From: DAOMNN01 sp050486545
GTDB lineage: Bacteria; Pseudomonadota; Gammaproteobacteria; Burkholderiales; Rhodocyclaceae
Assembly (NCBI GenBank): GCA_050486545.1
Contig: JBJHDM010000017.1
Location: forward strand, 1 to 50,995
Length of the DNA stretch: 50,995 bases
Reading direction: 5' to 3'
The notes under the pieces were generated by a model, which was not told the DNA's origin, did not search any database, and was given only the letters and a program-made list of their open reading frames with translations. Below, one piece after another: positions 35,708-42,771 of this stretch. Position 1 is the stretch's first letter. Each line of letters starts with the position of its first letter. A program made the translations under genes and the position numbers.

Positions 35708-37117
35708 TCAGATCAGTGAACGCACATCGGTGAAGCGGCCCGTGACCGCCGCCGCGGCCGCCATCGCCGGGCTCACCAGATGGGTACGCCCGCCGGCACC
35801 CTGGCGGCCCTCGAAGTTCCGGTTCGAGGTCGATGCGCAATGCTCGCCCGGCTCCAGCCGATCGGCGTTCATCGCCAGGCACATGGAGCACCCTGGTTCG
35901 CGCCATTCGAACCCTGCGGCCATGAAGATCTCGTGCAGACCCTCCGCCTCGGCCTGGCGCTTGACCAGGCCGGACCCCGGCACCACGAGCACGCGCTTGA
36001 CGCTCGCGGCCTTGCTGCGACCTTTCGCAATGGCAGCCGCTTCGCGCAGATCCTCGATTCGCGAGTTCGTGCATGAGCCGATGAACACCTGATCGACGGG
36101 AATCTCCGAGATCGGCGTGTTCGGCGCAAGACCCATGTAGCGCAACGCCCGCTCCATTCCCTCTCGGCGCACCGGATCGCCGACGGCCGCCGGATCGGGC
36201 ACCCGGTCGCCGACCGCGACGACCATCTCCGGCGACGTACCCCAGGTCACCTGCGGCGCAATGCGGGAAGCATCCAGTTCGACCACCTTGTCGAACACCG
36301 CGCCCTCGTCCGAGCACAGTGTCCGCCAGTATTCGACCGCCTGCTCCCAGAGGGCACCGGCAGGCGCATACGGCCGGCCTCGCAGGTATTCGATCGTCGT
36401 ATCATCGACAGCCACCAGACCCGCACGTGCACCGGCCTCGATCGCCATGTTGCAGATCGTCATGCGGCCTTCCATGGAGAGCGCACGGATGGCACTGCCT
36501 CCGAACTCGATTGCGTACCCGGTCCCGCCGGCGGTACCGATGACACCGATGACCGCCAGCACGACATCCTTGGCCGTCACCCCCGACTGCAGCTCGCCAT
36601 CGACGCGGACGAGCAGCGTCTTCGACTTCTTCTGAAGCAGGCATTGCGTGGCCAGCACGTGCTCGACTTCCGAAGTGCCGATCCCATGAGCGAGACAGGC
36701 GAACGCACCATGCGTCGAGGTGTGCGAATCTCCGCACACGACCGTCATTCCGGGCAGGGTCGCGCCGTTCTCGGGCCCGATCACATGGACGATCCCCTGG
36801 CGCTCATGTCGGAACGGGAAGTAGGCCAGCGCGCCGACTTCACGGATGTTCGCGTCCAGCGTCTCGACCTGCTGGCGAGACACCGGGTCCTGGATGCCCG
36901 CCTCCCAGTGGTCGGTCGGGGTATTGTGGTCGGCCGTCGCGACGATGGAACCGACCCGCCACGGCTTGCGCCCAGCCAGCTTGAGGCTTTCGAAGGCCTG
37001 CGGACTCGTGACCTCGTGCACCAGATGCCGGTCGATATAGATCAGTGCGGTACCGTCGGCCTCCTGTCGGACAAGGTGGCTCGACCAGAGCTTTTCATAA
37101 AGGGTTTGGGGCTTCAT
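35708..37117 (-). CDS. leuC: 3-isopropylmalate dehydratase large subunit
   Basis: LeuC is the [4Fe-4S] aconitase-family subunit of isopropylmalate isomerase. The 469-residue protein starts MKPQTLYEKLWSSHLVRQEA and carries the substrate loop VCGDSHTSTHGAFACLAHGI. The cluster cysteines are in FIGSCTNSRIEDL and in the GCSMCLAMN pair, and NRNFEGRQGAGGRTHLVSP follows. The ATG at 37117 matches the family N-terminus; 21 in-frame residues upstream do not. It is first of leuC-ecn-leuD-leuB-asd. No leucine-rich leader peptide was found upstream. Confidence 0.98.
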   Translation of the reverse strand: MKPQTLYEKLWSSHLVRQEADGTALIYIDRHLVHEVTSPQAFESLKLAGRKPWRVGSIVATADHNTPTDHWEAGIQDPVSRQQVETLDANIREVGALAYFPFRHERQGIVHVIGPENGATLPGMTVVCGDSHTSTHGAFACLAHGIGTSEVEHVLATQCLLQKKSKTLLVRVDGELQSGVTAKDVVLAVIGVIGTAGGTGYAIEFGGSAIRALSMEGRMTICNMAIEAGARAGLVAVDDTTIEYLRGRPYAPAGALWEQAVEYWRTLCSDEGAVFDKVVELDASRIAPQVTWGTSPEMVVAVGDRVPDPAAVGDPVRREGMERALRYMGLAPNTPISEIPVDQVFIGSCTNSRIEDLREAAAIAKGRSKAASVKRVLVVPGSGLVKRQAEAEGLHEIFMAAGFEWREPGCSMCLAMNADRLEPGEHCASTSNRNFEGRQGAGGRTHLVSPAMAAAAAVTGRFTDVRSLI

Positions 37118-37218
37118 CCGTCGTGTTCCAGGCGTGAGGCTTGCAGGTTCCGTCGACGGATCCGGGGGGTTTCCGAACACCCCGAATCCGGCTCGACAGC
37201 ACAGGAAAATAGCCGTTA

Positions 37219-37247
37219 ATTATTTCACAGCAGGCCCGGCCTGAACA
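37219..37247 (-). promoter_or_regulatory. Weak candidate promoter of the leu operon, overlapping a 13-bp palindrome
   Basis: On the minus strand TGTTCA (37247-37242), 17 bases and AATAAT (37224-37219) could serve as -35/-10, about 100 bases before leuC. The perfect palindrome CTGAAC-T-GTTCAG (37241-37253) overlaps the -35 and the end of the M48 gene. It could be an operator or chance. The leader between here and leuC also holds a GC-rich hairpin (about 37155-37186). Confidence 0.3.
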
Positions 37248-37249
37248 GT

Positions 37250-38065
37250 TCAGCGCCTTGCCGCCTGGTAGAGCGGCATGACGCGGTTTGCGGCATCGGT
37301 CAGCTCGCGCTTGCGATCGGCGTGACTCGGATGGGTCGACAGCCACTGCGGCGGGGCGGCGTTCGAGCGCGCCGCCATCTTGTCCCACAGCGTGACCGCA
37401 GCGCGCGGATCGTAGCCCGCGCGGGCCGCCAGTTCGACACCCATGCGATCGGCCTCGGTCTCGTGCAGCCGCGAGTGCGGCAACTCGAACGTCACTCGCG
37501 CCACCGTACTCATCAGATCCTGGCCGATCTCGCCCATTCCCAGCAGCGCCCCGGCAACGGACACACCCAATCCGGTCGCCATCGCACGCGACGCCCGCTC
37601 GCGCGCATGCTCGCGCAGGGCATGGGCCATTTCGTGGCCGAGCACCGCAGCGATCTCGTCATCGCTGAGCTGGAGCTGGTCGATCAGACCGGAATAGATC
37701 GCCATCTTTCCGCCGGCCATGCACCAGGCGTTCAACTGATCGGATTGAAGGATGTTGATCTCCCAGTTCCAACCTCGTGCATCGGCTCGGAATATCCCGG
37801 TTTGCGACACCAATCGGTTCGTGATCGTGCGGACCCGCGCCAACTGCCGTGCATCGCGATTCAGGAGGTTCTTCTTCCGTGCTTCGGCAAGAATCTGCTG
37901 GTATTGCTGATTGGACGCCTCCTCCATCTGCTGCGCCGAGACCATCATCATCTGCGTGCGGTCCACGCCCACCGCCCCGGCCCCCGTCGTCTGCACGGTC
38001 TGGCAACCGACCATCACCGTTGCGGCCACCATGGCCATCGCGAGCTTCATGCTCCAGGTTCTCAT
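37250..38065 (-). CDS. M48-family periplasmic metalloprotease lipoprotein (LoiP/YcaL-like)
   Basis: This is a 271-residue predicted zinc metallopeptidase of the outer-membrane-associated M48 group. A type II signal peptide has lipobox VMVGC (Cys21). The zinc motif HEMAH (His144, Glu145, His148) is followed by the third-ligand region LHETEADRMGVELAARAGYD. The C-terminal THPSHADRKREL motif is typical of LoiP/BepA relatives. There is no TPR extension, which favours LoiP or YcaL over BepA. The start may be residue 1 or Met6. It is downstream of the MFS gene by 25 bases. Confidence 0.9.
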   Translation of the reverse strand: MRTWSMKLAMAMVAATVMVGCQTVQTTGAGAVGVDRTQMMMVSAQQMEEASNQQYQQILAEARKKNLLNRDARQLARVRTITNRLVSQTGIFRADARGWNWEINILQSDQLNAWCMAGGKMAIYSGLIDQLQLSDDEIAAVLGHEMAHALREHARERASRAMATGLGVSVAGALLGMGEIGQDLMSTVARVTFELPHSRLHETEADRMGVELAARAGYDPRAAVTLWDKMAARSNAAPPQWLSTHPSHADRKRELTDAANRVMPLYQAARR

Positions 38066-38090
38066 CGTTCTTCACTCCAGACCGACCGGC

Positions 38091-39227
38091 TCAGGGGATG
38101 GATTTCCACCCCTTCGCCAGCCACAACAATCCCATAAACGCCAGCCCGGAACCCAGCGTAAAGGTCCAGGCCGGCCCGATGCTCTCCCACGTGAAACCGC
38201 TCAGCAAGCCGCCGACCATACCGCCCGCGCCGAAGGACAGGCTCCCGTAGAGCGCCTGTCCTCTCGATTGGAGCTTGCCTGGGAACCATAGGTTCACCAG
38301 TGCGATCGCGGCCGCATGATAGGCCCCGAAGGTCGCGCCGTGCAGCACCTGAGCAAAGATCAGCACCCCGGGGCTCCCCACCCCCCAGCCGATCAGCACG
38401 AAGCGCACGACCGCGGAAAGAAACGCGCACATCAGGATCGCGCGCATCGAAAAACGGCGCATCAGTCGCGGCATGACCAGGAACACGCCGATCTCCGCGA
38501 TCACCCCCAGCGTCCACATCCAGCCGACCACGGCCTTGCCGTATCCATTGTCGACCAGGTAGATGGAGTAGAAAACGTACAAGGCCCCATGCGCGGCCGA
38601 CATGAAGAAGCACCCCCCGAGCAGGGCCCGGACCTCGGGACGTCGCAGCGTCGCCCCGAGCCCGATCCCGTCCCGTGCGGCTTGTGGCCGGCCCGCTTCG
38701 GGAACGGCGAACGCATAGCCGACGATTCCTGCCAGTACGAGGGCCGTCATCCACAGCATCGACGAGATCGGAACATGGTCGAGGATATGGCCGATCCCGA
38801 GCACCGCGACGATGAAGCCGACCGAGCCCCACACCCTGATGCTGCTGTAGCGATGCCCTTCGTCGCCCAGGTGATTGAAGGTCATGCTCTCGACCAGGGG
38901 CAGCGCCGCACTCCAGAAGAACGCCATCAACGCCATGCCGACGAAGACACCGGCAAACTCGGTCGTGAAGAAAAAGATCGAGAAGCCCGCCAAACTGGCC
39001 AGTGCCGACATGCGTACGATCGGCACGCGCATGCCGGTGCGCTCGGCAAGCCAGCCCCACAGGTTCGGTGCAACGATCCTCATGACCTGCATCAGCGACA
39101 TCAGGATCGCGATATCCGTCGCCGAGAAGGCCAGCGACTGCAGATACAGCGTGAAATACGGGGAGAATGCGCCGATGAAGGCGAAATAGAAAAAGTAGTA
39201 GCCGGACAGGCGCCAGTACGGGAGCAT
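38091..39227 (-). CDS. MFS transporter (3-phenylpropionate transporter/HcaT-like family)
   Basis: This is a 378-residue inner-membrane protein with about 12 hydrophobic helices. The N-terminus (LPYWRLSGYYFFYFAFIGAF) and the NLWGWLAERTGMR loop place it in the small MFS family that includes HcaT and nucleoside:H+ symporter-like proteins. SSIRVWGSVGFIVAV is also typical of that family. The substrate cannot be read from sequence. It is 30 bases downstream of aroC, an adjacency also seen in Pseudomonas, with no obvious functional link to chorismate synthesis. Confidence 0.85.
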   Translation of the reverse strand: MLPYWRLSGYYFFYFAFIGAFSPYFTLYLQSLAFSATDIAILMSLMQVMRIVAPNLWGWLAERTGMRVPIVRMSALASLAGFSIFFFTTEFAGVFVGMALMAFFWSAALPLVESMTFNHLGDEGHRYSSIRVWGSVGFIVAVLGIGHILDHVPISSMLWMTALVLAGIVGYAFAVPEAGRPQAARDGIGLGATLRRPEVRALLGGCFFMSAAHGALYVFYSIYLVDNGYGKAVVGWMWTLGVIAEIGVFLVMPRLMRRFSMRAILMCAFLSAVVRFVLIGWGVGSPGVLIFAQVLHGATFGAYHAAAIALVNLWFPGKLQSRGQALYGSLSFGAGGMVGGLLSGFTWESIGPAWTFTLGSGLAFMGLLWLAKGWKSIP

Positions 39228-39257
39228 GCCCGATTGTAACCGGCCGAAACCCCGGGA

Positions 39258-40385
39258 CTACGGCCGAGGGGGCTGTTGCCGGCCGTCCGGTGCGAGCGCC
39301 GCGATGCGCGGTGTCGAGGTGCTCACGTCCGCACACTGCGCACGATGTCGCAACGCATGGTCCATCAGCACCAGGGCCAGCATCGCCTCGGCGATCGGCG
39401 TTGCGCGAATCCCCACGCAGGGGTCGTGACGCCCATGCGTGTTGACGACTACCGGCCGACCGGCCTTGTCGATCGATCGGCGGTCGAGACGGATGCTCGA
39501 TGTGGGCTTGATCGCGATGCTGGCAAGAATGTCCTGACCGGTCGAGATCCCACCGACGACGCCCCCGGCGTGGTTCGACAGAAAGCCTTCCGGCGTCATT
39601 TCGTCGGAGTGTTCCGTGCCGCGCTGGGAAACGCATGCGAAACCAGCGCCGATCTCCACGCCCTTGACCGCATTGATGCCCATCATCGCCTGCGCGATGT
39701 CGGCATCGAGCCGATCGTAAACGGGTTCGCCCCAGCCGACCGGCACCCCGGCGGCCACAACGTTGATGCGCGCGCCGACCGAATCGCCCGACTTGCGCAG
39801 TTGGTCCATGTACGCTTCAAGTTCGGGCACGATGTCGGCGTTGGGCGCGAAGAAGGGATTGCGGCCGACTTCGTCCCAGTCCACGAACGGGATCGCGATC
39901 GGGCCCAGTTGGGCCATGTATCCGCGGATGACGATTCCATACCGCTCCTGCAGCCATTTGCGTGCGATCGCACCGGCCGCCACGCGCACCGCCGTCTCGC
40001 GCGCCGACGATCGCCCACCCCCCCGGTGATCGCGCACCCCGTACTTCTGCCAGTACGCGTAGTCGGCGTGCCCCGGGCGAAAGGTTTCGGCGATGTTGCC
40101 GTAGTCGCGCGAGCGCTGATCCTGATTGCGGATCAGCAGGGCAATCGGCGTTCCGGTGGTGACTCCGTCGAAAACACCGGAAAGAATCTCGACTTCGTCC
40201 GGTTCGCGCCGTTGCGTCACATGGCGCGAAGTCCCGGGCTTGCGACGATCGAGTTCAGCCTGGATGTCGGCCGTGGACAGGGAAAGCCCGGGAGGGCAGC
40301 CATCGACGACGCAACCGATCGCGGGCCCGTGCGACTCGCCGAAGGAGGTCACGCAGAACAGTTTGCCTGTGGTGTTGCCCGACAT
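39258..40385 (-). CDS. aroC: Chorismate synthase
   Basis: AroC removes phosphate from EPSP to form chorismate, using reduced FMN, at the end of the shikimate pathway. The 375-residue enzyme begins MSGNTTGKLFCVTSFGESHG (signature 1: GESHGPAIGCVVDGCPPG). It has the FMN-binding YGVRDHRGGGRSSARETAVR (signature 2), GGVVGGISTGQDI, and the C-terminal GRHDPCVGIRATPIAEAM (signature 3). Length fits the family (about 360). It precedes the MFS gene and follows ilvN across a 111-bp gap that contains a long palindrome. Confidence 0.98.
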   Translation of the reverse strand: MSGNTTGKLFCVTSFGESHGPAIGCVVDGCPPGLSLSTADIQAELDRRKPGTSRHVTQRREPDEVEILSGVFDGVTTGTPIALLIRNQDQRSRDYGNIAETFRPGHADYAYWQKYGVRDHRGGGRSSARETAVRVAAGAIARKWLQERYGIVIRGYMAQLGPIAIPFVDWDEVGRNPFFAPNADIVPELEAYMDQLRKSGDSVGARINVVAAGVPVGWGEPVYDRLDADIAQAMMGINAVKGVEIGAGFACVSQRGTEHSDEMTPEGFLSNHAGGVVGGISTGQDILASIAIKPTSSIRLDRRSIDKAGRPVVVNTHGRHDPCVGIRATPIAEAMLALVLMDHALRHRAQCADVSTSTPRIAALAPDGRQQPPRP

Positions 40386-40443
40386 GGATTCGTCACCAGG
40401 AATTCACGGGTTTTCAGGCCGCGGAGTGTATCACAGGGCACCC

Positions 40444-40489
40444 CCAGGGCCTGCTCTCACACGCCATGGCGTATGAGAGCAGGCCCTGG
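40444..40489. repeat. 46-bp near-perfect palindrome (repeat copy 2)
   Basis: The arms CCAGGGCCTGCTCTCAC and its mirror reach a CCATGG centre at 40466/40467. Of 23 base pairs only 40460/40473 (C against A) fails to pair. It lies in the ilvN-aroC gap and shares 28 of 34 positions with 8865-8898. On the minus strand no T-run follows, so it is not a standard intrinsic terminator. The rest of the gap is empty. Confidence 0.75.
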
Positions 40490-40496
40490 ACTCCAT

Positions 40497-40811
40497 TCAA
40501 TGGAAGAACCGCTCCAGCCGCTCGAAGACCTCGTGGTCGGCCCCGTGGCGCCGGACCGAGCACACGTCGACGAGCTTCTCCAGTTGCAGGATCATCTGCT
40601 CGAGCCGCAGGTCCTCGAAGACCAGCAGCCAGATCCGGCTTCGTTCCGGATTCGCCATCGGCATGCACAGGATGCCTTCCACATTGAACGCGCGCCGTGC
40701 GAACAGATTGCAGATGTGGCTCATCACGCCGGGATGGTTGTTGACTTCGAGTTCCAGCACGACTTTGGCGAATCCGGTCTGCGGCAACGGTTCGGCGACT
40801 TGTTCGATCAT
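40497..40811 (-). CDS. ilvN: Acetolactate synthase I regulatory (small) subunit
   Basis: IlvN is the valine-sensing regulatory subunit of acetohydroxyacid synthase I. The 104-residue protein is a single ACT domain: LELEVNNHPGVMSHICNLFA, RRAFNVEGILCMP, SRIWLLVFEDLRLEQMILQL. The length (E. coli IlvN is 96) and these blocks fit IlvN rather than the longer IlvH, which is about 160 residues. It follows ilvB by two bases, so the subunits are co-translated. Confidence 0.95.
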   Translation of the reverse strand: MIEQVAEPLPQTGFAKVVLELEVNNHPGVMSHICNLFARRAFNVEGILCMPMANPERSRIWLLVFEDLRLEQMILQLEKLVDVCSVRRHGADHEVFERLERFFH

Positions 40812-40813
40812 GT

Positions 40814-42481
40814 TCAACCTCCAATCATCTCGGTGTTGGCCGCTCCGGGCGGGACCATCGGATACACGAACTGTTCGCGATCGACCGATGCGTGGATCAG
40901 GCACGGTCCGGGCCGTGCAAGCACCTGCGCAAGCGTCGCACGAGGATTGGCCGCAGCATCGAGATCGACGCCAGGCACCCCGAAACCCTCGGCAATCTTC
41001 ACGAAATCCGGCGCTCCCCGGTACTTCGACGCAAAGATGCGCTTGCCGTAGAACAGGTTCTGTTGCTGGTACACCAGACCGAGGGACTGGTTGTTCATCA
41101 ACACGATCTTGACGTTGAGTCCCTCCTCCGCGAGCGTAGCCAGCTCCTGGATGTTCATCTTCAGGCTTCCGTCGCCGGAAAAGCACACCACGGTCCGGTC
41201 GGGTGCGGCAAGGGCGGCACCGATCGCCGCCGGCATGCCGAAGCCCATCGTACCCAGGCCGCCCGATGTCAGCCATTGGCGCGGTCGTCGGAACGGAAAG
41301 GCCTGAGCGACCCACATCTGGTGCTGCCCCACATCGGTGGTCACGATCGCATCGTCATCGAGCGTAGCGGCCACGGCGTGGATCAGCCCGTAATGGGAAC
41401 GCGGGTCATCGAGCCCCGGCATCTGCAACGGATAACGGCTCTTGAGGCTTTCGACATGCGACAGCCAGCGCTTGCGCAATTTCACCTTGACGCGCGGCAG
41501 CAAGGCCTCGAGCACGCGCCCGACGTCTCCATGGATGGCCACGTGCGGGGTCTTGATCTTGCCCAGTTCCGAGGGGTCGATATCGATATGGATGATCCGC
41601 GCCCCCGGACAGAAACGTGCCGCCTTGCCGATCGCGCGATCGTCGAAGCGGGCGCCGACGCAGACCAGCAAGTCCGCCTCCTCGAGGACGTAATTCGTGT
41701 ACCGCGCCGCATGCATGCCCAACATCCCGATCGACAGGGGATGGTCGATCGGCATCGCTCCGAGCGCCATCAGTGTCATCGTCGTCGGCAAGCCGCCCTG
41801 CTCGGCAAGCATGACCGCCTGATGGGCGGCACCGGAGTGGATGACCCCGCCACCCAGGTAGAGCACCGGCCGCTCGGCCGCGTCGATCATCCGTGCGGCC
41901 TCTTCGATCGCCGCCAGATCGAGCGCGCCGCCCGAAGCAGGCGATGCCGGTTCCGGCCACGCCTCGAAAGTCAGCGACTGGTTCTGGACGTCCTTCGGAA
42001 CATCGACGAGCACCGGACCTGGGCGGCCCGATATGGCGATCCGAAACGCCTCCGGAATCACTTCGAGCAGTTCGGCGGCCGAGCGCACGAGAAAGTTGTG
42101 CTTGGTCACCGGGACGGTCATTCCGTAGATGTCGACTTCCTGGAAGGCATCGGTGCCGATCATCGGAAGCGGCACCTGACCGGTGATTGCGACCAGCGGG
42201 ATCGAATCGAGCCGGGCATCGGCGATCGCGGTCACCAGGTTGGTCGCACCGGGCCCGCTGGAGGCAAAGCACACCTCGGGCCGCCCCGATACGCGCGCCA
42301 TGCCCTGGGCGATGAAGCCCGCGCCCTGTTCGTGCCTGGCAAGCACGTGACGGATGCTCGTACTGCCCGCAAGGGCATCGTACAGGGGCAGGATCGCGCC
42401 ACCCGGGATCCCGGCGATCGTCTGGACGCCCTGGCGTTCGAGCAATCGAACGATCAGTTCGGCGCCGTTCATTTGCAACAT
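40814..42481 (-). CDS. ilvB: Acetolactate synthase I catalytic (large) subunit
   Basis: IlvB is the ThDP-dependent enzyme forming acetolactate or acetohydroxybutyrate for valine, leucine and isoleucine. The 555-residue protein resembles E. coli IlvB throughout: GIPGGAILPLYDAL, catalytic Glu in ARHEQGAGFIAQGMAR, ITGQVPLPMIGTDAFQEVD, and the ThDP motif FSGDGSLKMNIQELATLAEE with its conserved NN end. The C-terminus is YPMVPPGAANTEMIGG. The ATG at 42481 has an AAGGAGA site; a further in-frame ATG at 42508 lacks one. Expression is probably controlled by the leader peptide and attenuator upstream. Confidence 0.97.
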   Translation of the reverse strand: MLQMNGAELIVRLLERQGVQTIAGIPGGAILPLYDALAGSTSIRHVLARHEQGAGFIAQGMARVSGRPEVCFASSGPGATNLVTAIADARLDSIPLVAITGQVPLPMIGTDAFQEVDIYGMTVPVTKHNFLVRSAAELLEVIPEAFRIAISGRPGPVLVDVPKDVQNQSLTFEAWPEPASPASGGALDLAAIEEAARMIDAAERPVLYLGGGVIHSGAAHQAVMLAEQGGLPTTMTLMALGAMPIDHPLSIGMLGMHAARYTNYVLEEADLLVCVGARFDDRAIGKAARFCPGARIIHIDIDPSELGKIKTPHVAIHGDVGRVLEALLPRVKVKLRKRWLSHVESLKSRYPLQMPGLDDPRSHYGLIHAVAATLDDDAIVTTDVGQHQMWVAQAFPFRRPRQWLTSGGLGTMGFGMPAAIGAALAAPDRTVVCFSGDGSLKMNIQELATLAEEGLNVKIVLMNNQSLGLVYQQQNLFYGKRIFASKYRGAPDFVKIAEGFGVPGVDLDAAANPRATLAQVLARPGPCLIHASVDREQFVYPMVPPGAANTEMIGG

Positions 42482-42524
42482 GGTCTTCTCCTTGGGTCGG
42501 TTCGGCATGCAGTCCGGCGTGCGG

Positions 42525-42564
42525 AAAAGAAAACCCCCGCCGGGCCTGAGCGCCGGCGGGGGTT
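42525..42564 (-). terminator. Attenuator terminator upstream of ilvBN
   Basis: Read on the minus strand, CCCCCGCCGG and CCGGCGGGGG form a perfect 10-bp GC-rich stem with a 9-base loop, followed by TTTTCTTTT. It lies between the valine-rich leader peptide stop (42596) and the ilvB start (42481), as expected for a transcription attenuator. Confidence 0.9.
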
Positions 42565-42595
42565 GGATTCGGTCTGATTCTTGTGGTCCGTGCCC

Positions 42596-42673
42596 TTACG
42601 ACGCGCGCATGCCTACGCTGTCTACTACGCGTACGACGGATACGACTACGAAGGACTGGAACACAGGGTTCAT
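42596..42673 (-). CDS. ivbL: Valine-rich leader peptide of the ilvBN attenuator
   Basis: This 25-codon ORF includes the segment FVVVSVVRVVDSVG. Nine of the 25 residues are valine, in two tight runs. It resembles the E. coli IvbL leader, whose valine run is VVVVRVVVVV. Six of the nine valine codons are GTA, unusual for so GC-rich a genome. Ribosome stalling at these codons when charged tRNA-Val is scarce should prevent the downstream terminator from forming. No strong Shine-Dalgarno is visible. The opposite strand encodes a Tyr-rich shadow, which I disregard. Confidence 0.88.
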   Translation of the reverse strand: MNPVFQSFVVVSVVRVVDSVGMRAS

Positions 42674-42700
42674 GTTGAATCGGATAACGGTCTGGATTGG

Positions 42701-42730
42701 ATTCTAGTCATGCAAGCGCCGAAACGACAA
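42701..42730 (-). promoter_or_regulatory. Candidate sigma-70 promoter of the ilv leader
   Basis: On the minus strand TTGTCG (42730-42725), an 18-base spacer and TAGAAT (42706-42701) lie 28 bases before the leader-peptide ATG. The predicted leader would start near 42693, giving about 20 untranslated bases. It is immediately downstream of fadD, whose stop is at 42772. Confidence 0.55.
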
Positions 42731-42771
42731 GAAAAATCTCGTTCGACGCCTGAAAGACACATCGACCCGTC

